From Amphiura filiformis (Eukaryota > Echinodermata > Ophiuroidea > Amphilepidida > Amphiuridae): a stretch of DNA of 64,000 bases. Below the pieces are notes generated by a model. It saw only the letters and a program-made list of their open reading frames with translations, searched no databases and was not told where the DNA came from. The first letter of the stretch is position 1, and every line of letters begins with the position of its first letter. A program made the position numbers and the translations under genes. The DNA lies in contig NC_092641.1 of NCBI RefSeq assembly GCF_039555335.1, forward strand, positions 30,812,848 through 30,876,847, written 5' to 3'. This document shows positions 44,858 through 56,200 of the stretch, piece by piece.

Positions 44858-45191
44858 TTATGTGTTACATGTATGATGTATGTGTTTTACGAATGTATAA
44901 TCAAAAATAATAAGGGACAACATTTTTAAACCCAAAATGGCAATATTGAAATAGCTCTTAATTCCTCCCCCGGGCATGAGAATTTTCCTGCTTTTGCAGG
45001 ATTTCCAGCTTTTTTGTGGTCCCTAATTTCCGCACTTAATTTCAGCCCATTTTTGGCATTTTTAGCCTCATTTCACGCGCTTTTTCAGGGTTTTTCATGG
45101 ATGATTATTCCCCTGCCTGCTCCCCTCTCTCTCCAATCAAAGCTTTTTACACCACCTCTTGATTTATATTAATTTCTGTGCATGATAGGGA

Positions 45192-45385
45192 TACACTCTA
45201 AATAAAAAATACTCAATGTTGAGTAAAAGGGAACAGAGCAACAAATTGAGTGAATGGAACTCGATGTTGATCAAATTTAGTAAAAATTTAAAGCAATATT
45301 GAGTTCTATTCCATTTGACTCGTTTTGTTGCTCTGTTCCCATTTTACTCAACATTGAGAAAAACTATTTTGTTATTTAGAGTGTA
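45192..45385. mobile_element. MITE with TACACTCTAAATAA termini
   Basis: TACACTCTAAATAA against TTATTTAGAGTGTA, with inner arms around CTCAATGTTGAGTAAAAGGG and GGAACAGAGCAACAAA. About 194 bp. Confidence 0.88.
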
Positions 45386-45651
45386 TAGTTGTTAAACTTT
45401 GGTCAACTTATTTACCCAATGACCTAATTAATATGGTTAATACGATACACTAACACGTCTCATCAATATTTGTTTAGCGGGATGATGATTCAGTTGACTA
45501 TTTGATTAGGACATTCCTTGTCTCTTATATACGTGAAAATACTATATCAAGGTGTAAAATAACAAGCTGTGTCATCAACTTTAAAATTCTTGGCACAATT
45601 AAAGTCGGGACATAATAATGTCCGGGCATATTTTATGTATGCGATTTCCGT

Positions 45652-46873
45652 TAAAGGGTACTACACCCATTGATTTTTTTTTTTTTTTGCATTTTGTGAA
45701 GAAATTACAAAAAAATTGGGCAAAATGGTATGCAAAATGAAGGGCAAATCTTCTCGTTTTATTGGTGGCATCGGTATCAATGTAGCTTACATGCTTTTGA
45801 AGATAGAAGCCAAAAGGAGGTACATCACTGATGATTTAAATTCACTTCATTTTGGAAAGCTTACTATCAACGGATTTCGTTAAAATTTTGGATATGTGTT
45901 GCTAACACATTAGGGAAATAATGTTGATATGTAAAATGGGTATAAGTGGTCCCTGATTTCTTTTATGACTTCATTAACTTGGTGCTCCACAACTATCAAA
46001 AAACGAACCGGTTAAAATGCTTCTATTTTCAATGTTGAGCTATATTTTGTATTTTGAACTTGCGACACTATGTCACTGAAACTTAATTAAGCCATAGCTA
46101 ACAGGTTACCACAACCACACTACAGCAATGTTGAAAAAGATTGTATTTTTTGTCACCTACACCACCATATTAGGTAGTTTTCCGTAAGCTTCATTTTTGT
46201 GATTTTGGTAACTATTTTATATTTATTTGCCCAATCCATCTCAACTAGGCAATCTAAATTGTACTCACCATTTACATCCCAAGGTATTTTAGTATATCCA
46301 CCTCACACATTTCCATTATATATCCAGTAACAGACAAAATATCAAAATTGATGCCTCATTATGACATGTAGGCTATGATATCACAGACTATCACATGTAT
46401 TCCAAATTGATGCCTGAATTTGACCTGAACCAATTGACCTATAACCTGACATTTGATGACCTTATAGCCTTTCACACATTATAGAAGATACATACATGGT
46501 GTAGTATTAAATTGTCTATGTGGAAGAGATTAGGCCTATTTAATTTATTCAGTGTTATAATCAGTGAGTACATTTCTATAGATAGTATAACAAAGGATTT
46601 AATGTATTCTATTCATGTATTCTACTTGGACATGTTCAATAGAATAAATTATGGTTTGTTATGAAACACACATCTCAGTTACCAGGATACAGTAAACAAA
46701 AAAATATATAGGGCTAAAATGATTTTCTAAAATTGTTTAAAACCACTTTGTATGTAGAGATATTTTATAAGTTCAGGACATGAGATGATGAACATATTTA
46801 TATACGTCATTAATTTACAAGAAAAAAAAGAAGATGGGTACTGATGAAAATCAGGGTATTATATCGCCTTAAA
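45652..46873. mobile_element. Possible degenerate TTAA element
   Basis: TTAA followed by AGGGTACTACACCC at left, and CAGGGTATTATATCGCCTTAA at right, which is only loosely inverted. The interior shows no open frame. Weak call. Confidence 0.25.
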
Positions 46874-46905
46874 GCCATGTACGATCTTTTTAAATTAATT
46901 TGAAT

Positions 46906-47994
46906 TATAGGCCAATCAAATTAAAAAATCACCCACCACTAATTGTAACAGAAACCATTTAATCACCATTCATGTCAGAAAAATATATTAAAGAACATAT
47001 CAAAAGTCCAGTGCCTAATTTGCATAAATCCAAAATGGCCGCTTGTGCAGGGGAGAAATTTCAAATTTAGTCAATTGTTGTTAAAAACCATACCTATGTA
47101 TTCCTTCCGTCATTAGTATTCAGAAAAGTATAGTTTGACCTATCTTCGATATACATTTTTGAGTTCAAGGTCAAATGTCAAAATTTGGATTCCGGCACAG
47201 GAGGACAAGAATTGAAAAATTTTGATAAAAATGGCTTAATATTGCTCCGCTTGCAGAAACATTTAAAAAAAGAATAGTTTGCCATGTCTCAGTTGGTTTG
47301 TACTCTGGTAACATGACAAAGAAGATCGAATCCCATTGAGCCCTGGCCCTGTTGATCTTGACCTATTTTGTGATGTTACCTATATATGTAACAAATCATC
47401 CAAAACAATGCAACTTTTTTGCAACAATTTGAGACCAGTTGGATTAAAATTGGAGCGTATTTCCATTGTAAACGATTGTGGACCCCAAAATTTGACCTTA
47501 TAACTCAAGAACTGTTTGTCGGTTACTGGCTGGTCAAACTACATGTATACTTTTTCTGAATCCGAATAATGAGAGCAAGACATATTTGATTTGACCAACT
47601 TTGAAATATCACCCTCTGCATAAGCGACCATTCTGGATTTATGCAAGTTAGGTACTGTTCCACTCGATAGAGGTTATCCACTTGACTCATGTGTGACTAC
47701 TAACCAAAGGCGCTGGTTCCCGTAGTATTCCTCATTCAAAACAATTCAATGCATGACCTCGGAGTTACCAGCATGACTTTGGCGGGATATTTTGAAACAG
47801 TCATGGTTTCACATGCAGGTACTTCTTTTGAAAGTCCTAAACAAGGTATAGCAGTCGCTGATAGGATATGCAGCTTATAGAACACGGATATTTTCTTTAA
47901 TATACCTTTCTGAAATGAATGGTGATTAAATGGTTTATGTTACAATTAGTGGTGGGTTAAGCCCTTATTTTCCTTAATTTGATTGGCATAATAG
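46906..47994. mobile_element. Long foldback element, ~1.09 kb, relative of 3103-4030
   Basis: GCCAATCAAATTAA pairs with TTAATTTGATTGGC. CACCCACCACTAATTGTAAC and CATTTAATCACCATTCAT recur inverted at 47925-47965. The interior shares AGGTCAAA-, TTTGCCAT- and CAATTTGAGACCA-type words with the element at 3103, in the same order. Confidence 0.85.
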
Positions 47995-48315
47995 TAACAA
48001 TGGGTGTTACAAATAAGTAAGAAAAGATGTTCGTAAATAAATCCCCTCTAAATCTAAGATTAGTCTTATGATTTTCTAGTAGTATGAATACTGTATAGGC
48101 TTATCCAGACCTGCCAACTGTCCCGCAATGTTTTTCGCATTTCTTATTACGCCAAATACTCATTTGGGAAAAAAACTTTTATGACGATAAACTGAGTTTA
48201 TAGCGTATCGACAAACTTAAATTGGAGAACATACACTTAGATTTTCAACTTTGTTTTTCAATTCGGGGTTCGAAAAACAGTAGGTTTTCGGAAAACGCCA
48301 TTTATCCCTATTATA

Positions 48316-49755
48316 TTAAGGTGGCTGTGTACTCTCAGACATGCGTGTAGTAAAAGTGCAATAACTTTGTAATTATTCGCGCAAAACATATAAAAGTATA
48401 CATTTTTATGAAGGCAAGACATCAATAAATCTTAATATAAATACAGATTTGGGGTAAAAACAACAGTTTTGAAGAAAATCACAAAAAGTGAGTTTTTGGC
48501 AATATTTGTTAGGTACATCATAACAAAAAACACTCTTTCCAAAATATTTTATTTTGTTTTAGCTCAATCTTGAGGCTCCATTCCAAAAACGGTTTTTTTA
48601 TTTTTTTGATATTGGCCTTATTTTTTGAGATATTGACCATATAAGACATCAAATTGAACTTTTAAAATTCACAAACGCCTATTTGCACAAAATGATGCCT
48701 AAAATCGGAAATAGACCAAAATATACAAAATGAGAAAACCGTTTCTTGAGTCGATCATGCTTTTACGATGATCATATTTGCTTACCTATAGATGCTGTAT
48801 TTATTGAGTTATCGTGTACCTAAATCGTCATTTTACCGAGAAAATGAACATTGAAATAATGGCCGTTGAAGTTTAAAGTGGTCACATTTTGCACTTTCAT
48901 CGAATCTCACAGGAGAATGCGACAGTTTTCGTTTTTGTAACTTATATTACGTGAACATCGGGTAAATCCACAGCCCCTTGAGAAGTTTGAGCGAAATCCA
49001 TTCATAACTTGATATTTAAATCGGGGAAAGAACTTGAAAAAAAAACACATTTTATCAGCTAAAACGGAGCCATTTGACCACTAGGTTTTTGTGAAATCCA
49101 CAGAATTAGAGAAGGAGAACCGGGACTCCCTATACCGCCACGTACAATCACGCCGTCAGCTATGGGGAGAAAATTGGGGGTATTCGGGTCCTTGCCGACG
49201 ATGCGCGGAGATGAACGAAAACAATTCTGCGTCTCATCTGTAGCGTCTTGGTACTCGCATGCAGGTCGCATCAAGTGCGTCTCTCAAATGCGCCCATCAT
49301 CTATGTCACGCTTGCATGACAACGAATGCCTCGAGTGCATTCCGAGGGAAACCGAATACCCCCAATTTTTGCTCCATGCCTGTATCAAGATGGCGGTCGA
49401 GTCCTGGTTCTCTGGTTTTAATTCTGTGGTGAAATCAGTGCTTCCGTGGTGTTTCCATAAGATGCGCCGCGCGTGCAGATAAGCGTCGCGTATTTGTGCG
49501 TTAACAAATTGCGCGATACGCAACGCGATGAGTTGTTGCGCGCGTGTACCTTGCTGGTACAACAAAGATTTTCTTTCCTTTTCAATTTCAAACACGAGTG
49601 GAATAGTGAAATAAAATCGTTAAAATATTGCAGTTGGAGTTTACAAATCTGGATTTTCATTCCTTGTATTTATAAAAAACATAACAAGGTACAAACATAT
49701 CATAAAAACTCAATTTTGAGAAAGAAACAATGGCTAGAGTACACAGCCGCGTTAA
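48316..49755. mobile_element. TTAA-flanked element, ~1.44 kb, GCGGCTGTGTACTCT termini
   Basis: TTAAGGTGGCTGTGTACTCT at left and AGAGTACACAGCCGCGTTAA at right. Only short frames inside (for example 49162-49482), none with a domain I know. It ends on the same TTAA that starts the next element. Confidence 0.85.
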
Positions 49756-50070
49756 AGGGGCATTTCGTGATCCACAGCCTCATCCCCCCACTTTTCTCAA
49801 AAAAAGTCGAGATTTTTATATTACTGGAACCCTCTGGGTACATAATGTTTATGTACAAAATATTTCTTGCAGATTAATTCGTTTTGCAAAGATATCGTGA
49901 AATTTGAATTACAACGCATTGTCTATGGAGCAGTGTAATACACATAATCGTGGATAACTCGCAAACGCAAAATCGGAATCAACTGAAATTTTGGGAATAG
50001 GCTTTTTTCGTGGATATGTACTGAAAATGTCATAAAAAGAGGATGCTAGGATCACGAAATACTCCTTTAA
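49752..50070. mobile_element. TTAA-flanked MITE, AGGGGCATTTCGTGATCC termini
   Basis: TTAAAGGGGCATTTCGTGAT at left and ATCACGAAATACTCCTTTAA at right, 319 bp. It shares TTAA 49752-49755 with the element on its left, so one of them inserted at the other's border. A truncated copy lies at 5255-5448. Confidence 0.88.
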
Positions 50071-51000
50071 GTTTTATCGACTTATCAAAAAATTAGAAAA
50101 TAAATGCATATCCCTTTATCCTCGTGCTTCATCCAGTAACTTTGTTGTGACAACACATGTACTGGAACCGATGTTTGAGTACTCTTTTACCCGTAATTTC
50201 ATGAATTTGTCGTTTTATTTTTGAGTCATAGTTTGTTCAAATATGAAATAGCATACCACACACTTGAAATATATCTCACGTTCCTGAGATAATACGTATT
50301 TTGAGCTATTTCTGAAATTTTCACCGAAATTGAAGCCTTCACGTCAGAATTCCGATTGTGGTGCATGTGTGGTCTAGGCCTACTAATCACAGGAAAATTG
50401 TTAAGAAGAGGGCGAGATATACTTAAAACAATAGCTTAACCCCTCATGCACGCAGCGTTAATTTTAATCCGTTTGTAATTTTGACATGATTAAACCATTG
50501 TAATATTTATGTTAATTAGGGCTTTAATTAAAACATATGATATTTACTCATGTTGAAGTATGATGCAATTCAAATTGTATCAATTTATTTATTTACTAAA
50601 ACGTTGCTCCGGTTTGCTTTTGACATGATTAGAACATATAATATTTATTTGTAAATACACTTCTAGTGCCCGTTTCTATTCATCGTTATGTATTCTTCTC
50701 CCGTGCATTATTTTCGCGAACTACCCTTCACAGCCCAAATTATATAAACCTGCACGCTAAACAATGCATTATCTAAAACCTGCACGCTAAACAATAGATT
50801 CTAGATAATACGTGCACGCTCAAATACTAGAAATACTACTTTCACATAACCATATAGTAGAGTTAGGTGACGCTTTCGACACAGAGGTCACATAACTATA
50901 TAATTGTCTGTTCGATATATATACCATCAAAAAGTACGAATATACATTCTGTGGTGTTAAAATGGTATAGTTACAAACGGTGTTCTATAATAGGGTACAA
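50071..51000. other. Intergenic, no gene seen
   Basis: AT-rich sequence. Three short CCTGCACGCTAAACAAT-like copies occur at 50750-50815. Confidence 0.5.
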
Positions 51001-51017
51001 TTACCGAATAGGGTGCA

Positions 51018-51113
51018 ACTCGCTAGACTTGAGTCCAGTCCTCGTTTACGGAGTTTAGGGTTTAGGGTTGGGGTAGGGCAGTCTTGTAATAAGACTAGTA
51101 GAGTTGCACCCTA
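51018..51113. repeat. Inverted repeat, AATAGGGTGCAACTC ends
   Basis: AATAGGGTGCAACTC pairs with GAGTTGCACCCTATT. Between them is GTTTAGGGTTTAGGGTTGGG, a short run that only resembles telomere repeats. Confidence 0.7.
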
Positions 51114-51607
51114 TTATGCAAATATCATTGTCATAAATTATGATTAATGACCTCAAATAAATCAAACATCAAATGAGAATAATCGAGCTTCTATTAATTA
51201 AAAAGGGCCAAAAACAGGTGGATCATAATTATACAAGATGACACCATTGCAAAATATTCAGCATTTTACAAATGAAATACATGAAGGCCTATACACCAAT
51301 CCGAGAAGCGTTTACTGTATTTGGCCCTCTATTGACGGCAACACAGATGTACCAGAGCGGGAGATTTAATTCGTAATTCAATACTCATGATTGTGTATTG
51401 AATATCACTGTTGTGTACAATTCCGGGTACAATTCTGTGTAGCACACAATAAATAATGGATGGAACCCCCGACCTCGGGACACCGCAGTTTTACATCGGG
51501 GACACCGCAGTAATGGCGAAGTCGGATAGGTGTATATCTAAAATAACATAGCCGGGCCCGGGAAACACACACTAGCTCATAATATCATGATCATGCTTTA
51601 TAATACA

Positions 51608-51641
51608 ATAGGCCTTCAAACACATGTGTTTGAAGGCCTAT
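51608..51641. repeat. Perfect 34-bp palindrome
   Basis: Two 17-base arms without spacer, centred on ACACATGTGT with AGGCCTT outside. Embedded in AT-rich intergenic DNA. Confidence 0.95.
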
Positions 51642-52056
51642 GATAATACTGAACAAATTGTTAAATCCCAATGTCGTGTGTTTTAATATAAGTAGATTTT
51701 AAAGTTCAAATTATAGAGCTATAAAGTCCAGTTGATATTCACCGTAGTACTAATCGGACATCTAAATCGATCGTTTCCAGATGAACTGGTTCAGTGCTCT
51801 AAATGATCACAACATATTGGTTACAAACCATGCGTGAATAAGTTACTAAAGTATGACGTATGGCGCAATCGATACCATTGATAGCTAACTTTTACAGGGA
51901 TTGATTTTCTTTACCAGTTAAATGCTACGTAGCTGGTCAATGACCTGACGGTGTTTTTAAAATGTAAGATATTTTCCCTAATATTAAAACTAATATAATG
52001 AATGCAGCAATTAATATTGCCTATTGTTTTAATAGGCCTACACTCAAAGTGTATGA

Positions 52057-52222
52057 CGGATAATGTACTCGTGCAAATGCATTCGTCAAGATAATTGCAC
52101 TTGCCATGGAGTTATTGCATTTAGCTCTTGAGCCTATCGGCTCTCGAGCTAAATGCAATAACTCCACGGCGCGTGCGATTATCTTGACGAATGCATTGCA
52201 CTCAGTTCATTATCCTTATCAT
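52057..52222. repeat. Hairpin with ~75-bp arms and almost no loop
   Basis: GATAATG, TGCATTCGTCAAGATAAT, GGAGTTATTGCATTTAGCTC and GAGCC on the left pair with the right arm; about 6 unpaired bases at the tip. MITE-like. Confidence 0.88.
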
Positions 52223-52257
52223 AATTAGCTTTAATTAAACACAATTATTTACTTATG

Positions 52258-52601
52258 TTAAGGTGGTACTACACCCCTTGATCAATTTGTGACTATTTTT
52301 GCATTTTTCTCAAAAGAACAATAACACACTGATAACAAAAGTTATGTATATTATAGGGGCAAGGAATCCAGTTACTACACTGGAATTTAAGTGACTCAAG
52401 ACAAGTGGTACGTTACACTAGAATGTACCTCATTTCTTAACATATATATAATGAACTACTTGTCTTGAATCTCTGAAATTTCAGTGAAGTAATTGGATTC
52501 CTTCCCCTATATTATACATAACTTTTGTTACCAGTGTGTAGTTATTTTTTGAGGAAAATGCAAAATTAGTCACAAAATTTATCAGGGGGTGTAGTACCAC
52601 C
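52258..52601. mobile_element. MITE, GGTGGTACTACACCCC type, right TTAA lost
   Basis: Left TTAAGGTGGTACTACACCCC and right GGGGTGTAGTACCACC. The interior matches 17329-17707 closely (ACAAAAGTTATGTATATTAT, GGAATCCA). Confidence 0.9.
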
Positions 52602-53131
52602 AGTACGATGCAATCCAATATTGTATATATATATTTGAAATACTAAAACCGGGACTAAAACATTAATCATATCACTGACGTATCATTATGTTATTACCAA
52701 ACTTGAGTAATCAAATATTAATGTCAATACGAAACCAAATCAATTAATTAAAATATATTAATTATTATCAATAATAAATAACAAACCAAAACACACACCC
52801 CATCAAAGAATTTCAAGTCCAACTGAATAAGTGGGACTGTGGGAGTACAAATAATATTGACCAGACCGTTTATATATGTTAACACAATGCATTACGACTT
52901 ATTATGAGGCTGAAGTCGCACGGTCATGTTATATCTAGATTCAAATTTATGTATATCTCGCCCTAACAACAGGTACGCCATCCAAACGGAGCAATAGGTC
53001 CGAAGTCCACCTAACGGCAATAATTATACACCTATCAACCCGCCATATCTTTGGTGATAAATTCTGTGTCTCTTCTCGATATACATTCCACGGGAAAATA
53101 TAAAGACGGACTATAATTATTGTGATTCAAA

Positions 53132-53201
53132 ATGAAGATATCGTCGGGAATTTGCAGATTTTTAGTATTAACAAGTATTTTAATTAGCGTCTCTTGTTTA
53201 G
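53132..53201 (+). CDS. NIDO gene exon 1: signal peptide
   Basis: ATG at 53132 with AAA before it, then a basic start, a hydrophobic core and VSC before a likely cleavage site. It ends in phase 1 at GTAAGT. TATAAA at 53099 is only 33 bases before the ATG, so it is unlikely to be the TATA box unless the leader is almost absent. Confidence 0.82.
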
Positions 53202-56200
53202 GTAAGTACAATCAAGTTCAATATTATTATGCTAATATTTTATTAAGGAATATTAAATATTGTTTGAGCGGATATATGCCAATGTGATAATTTCGTAAAT
53301 GCGTACGGCAAATATTGTATTATGAGCACAGTTATGTTTACATGGTACCACCAGCCAAGCCCATTTGGTGTGATATTTGTAGCAGTGAACGATGCCAGCA
53401 TCAAAATTGTCAGCTGATTTGATGGGGTAATTAATTTCAAATCTGGAAGAAGCGCCCAATTTTCTGTTTCAACAAAAGTTAAAACTTTCCAGGATGTTAG
53501 CTCAAGTTAGCTTCCATTTCGACCATCATTTTCAAATTTAACAATATTTTTGGATGACGGTACGCGGTACTTTTTGTCAAATCTGGTATAAAAAATGTAA
53601 AAGAGTGAAAACTCACTCCCCAAAAGAGGGATTTACTTATAAGACCACTCAAAAAAAGAGTGAAATGTGTTTTTTCAAACTTTAAAATCACTCTAAAAAG
53701 AGTGAAACTACTCTAAAACTATAGAGTGAATTATAACTATTTCAAGGAGTTAAATGAAGGTCAACTCTAAAAACGTGTTCTTCATTTTAAAACTCTTTGA
53801 ACGAGTTGAAACTCACTCTTTTAGAGTAGTTTTCACTCTTTTTTGAGTGGTTTTAAAGTTAAAAAACACATTTCACTCCTTTTTGAGTGGTTTTATAAGT
53901 GATTCACTCTTTTGTGGAGTGAGTTTTTCACTCTTTTACATTTAGAGAGATATGTTTTCGGGGTTAGTACCGTTAGTTTCTTCTCTGACTTTTATGTCGC
54001 TGCGGTGAACTTCCTGTTTGTCATGTTACATTATACAAGGAGCTTATTTTGGTGGAAAGGTTCATGCTCTATATACATGTACATGATGTACGACCAGAAT
54101 AGTTGTTAAAATAATTTATTATAAATATTATGACTTTTTCGGACGACTTTTCTAAACAAGACTAAAGACGTCGATGAGGTCAAAGAGGCTAAAAATGAGA
54201 ATACTGAAATGCCTAAATCCCGGCCTCAATGAGAAATAATGTAATAGATAGATACCGAAAATTACTCAGAATAATGTAAGCGCCATTAATTTTGGTTAAC
54301 ACCTTAATTCGTATCATTTTCTGACACTGTCAGAACCAGTGTTCGAATTACTAAGTAATTGTTTTACTTTGGGGTGCACTTTAGCACCCATTTTGAAAAT
54401 TGTGGTGCAATTTAATCAGATGCAGGGCAATTTAAAATGCAGTCTCAGAACTCAGTCTCATGAATTTTATTATTTTTAAAAGTAGACTCTCTTTTGTATT
54501 TGCTATGATGTCACACAAATAACGTGTATACTGTGCACAAAACATTAAATACAAATTATCGAAAAGCGACAACTGGCTATATATAAAAAATGCTCGTTCA
54601 TCAAAAAATAAGAAAGATGTAGACACCATTATGATACATGGAGTATGTGCACATCAAATGAAAAATGACTGAAACTGGCGACCTGATTATTATGCAACTT
54701 TATCGACTCTTTTATCGTTTTTCCAATTTATTTTTCTCTTTTTAATCAGGATAGTTAAACACATAAAATCAGTGACATGTATAGTGATTTTGCTCTATAC
54801 ACTTTGAAAGTTGTATCGTAACAGGGCGAATTTTGTGATGCAAATTGCACTGCTATATGGCTTATTTTGAACTCTGGTCAGAACGTTGTATAAAAAATCA
54901 TTTGGTATTATATTCATCTTTAGTCTCAGTAATTTACTAAATGTTGGCTAAATCTTTAACCAACACTGGGTAAATCCCTGGGCCTCAAGGAAGAACAGAT
55001 GATTAAGATTAATTGTGTTTTCAACTGATTGAGTGTCCCAGGTTAAAGAAGAAATAAAACAAACAAATAAACCCGGGAAATAAATCTTTATCAACATAAT
55101 TATGAGGGTTGCGTATGGTACCCAGCAGTTGGTTAAAATGACACTTTTACACAAATTTGGTAAAAAATGTACCAAATTTGGGTAAAAGTGTCATTTTACC
55201 CAATCGCTTTGTGCCGTATGAACAACCCTCATAGTTTGGGTAAAGTTTAACTCAACTGATTTTTACCGAGTGTTTTCACCGTGTATTATGTAATTTTCTG
55301 TTTTCATTTCATTTCTCTAATACAATTTACAAAATAATATTATTATTCACTATTTTTGATGTCTATCTTTCAGATCTATACGAATATGGTCCATTTGGTA
55401 TATAAATTATTGATGATTTTAATTTTCATATTAAAGAACCACTACTCCAGAATACTTTTCGTACACTGTGTTAAATAAACATAATCACTAAGGATGAAAT
55501 AAAAACTCGACCGCCAGTTCCGTTCGGTTTCTATTGAAAACTGGACGGAATCGGCGGTCAACCGCCGGTAGTCGAGTTTTGATTTCATCCCTATAGCCAA
55601 CTGCAAAGTGACCAATTTCCGGAGGGGACTCAATGAAAATATGAGTACATCGCGAGTACCCCGTGCAACTTGGGGATTCCCTCTCCAATAAGATTAGGAA
55701 TGTCGAGGTCCCGGGTCGAGGTTCATTTAAATTGGTCGCTCAAAAATACATGCACTTAAATAGAAGCGATTTTCACCACAGATATTGGAGAACGTCCTAG
55801 CTATATGAAACATATAATTTTGTTCTAAATATTTAACACGGTGCGAATAGTATTCTAACTTTAACACCACCAGATTCCTTCTCACTAACCCAAAAGCATT
55901 GTTCGAAAATAAAATAATAAATGCAGAAATGACTAATCACATTCGTTTGCCCTACATAATTAGAAGGCGAATGAACCTACATTTTGAAAATTTGAACAAA
56001 GAATAAAACAAATTAACAATTGAAAGAAAATGCAAGGTCCCCACCATTCCAGAGGTAATATAGGAACCCCGATATATGCCCATTGAGAAGGAGTCTGGTG
56101 GTGTATCTTCGATATTCAAGTAGACTTTTGTTTAGTAGATATATGAACTGTGAATTAATCGTATCACTTATTATTATATAGATCATAATTAATTCCGGTT

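Noticed and set aside
49162-49877. Two open frames of 106 and 134 codons near 49.2-49.9 kb
   Set aside because: They lie in or across the ends of TTAA elements and show no domain or splice sites.
51058-51080. GTTTAGGGTTTAGGGTTGGG as an internal telomere repeat
   Set aside because: Only two imperfect units, inside a small inverted repeat; chance is enough.
53099-53104. TATAAA as the promoter of the NIDO gene
   Set aside because: It lies only 33 bases before the ATG and would leave almost no leader. An upstream non-coding exon or TSS is more likely.
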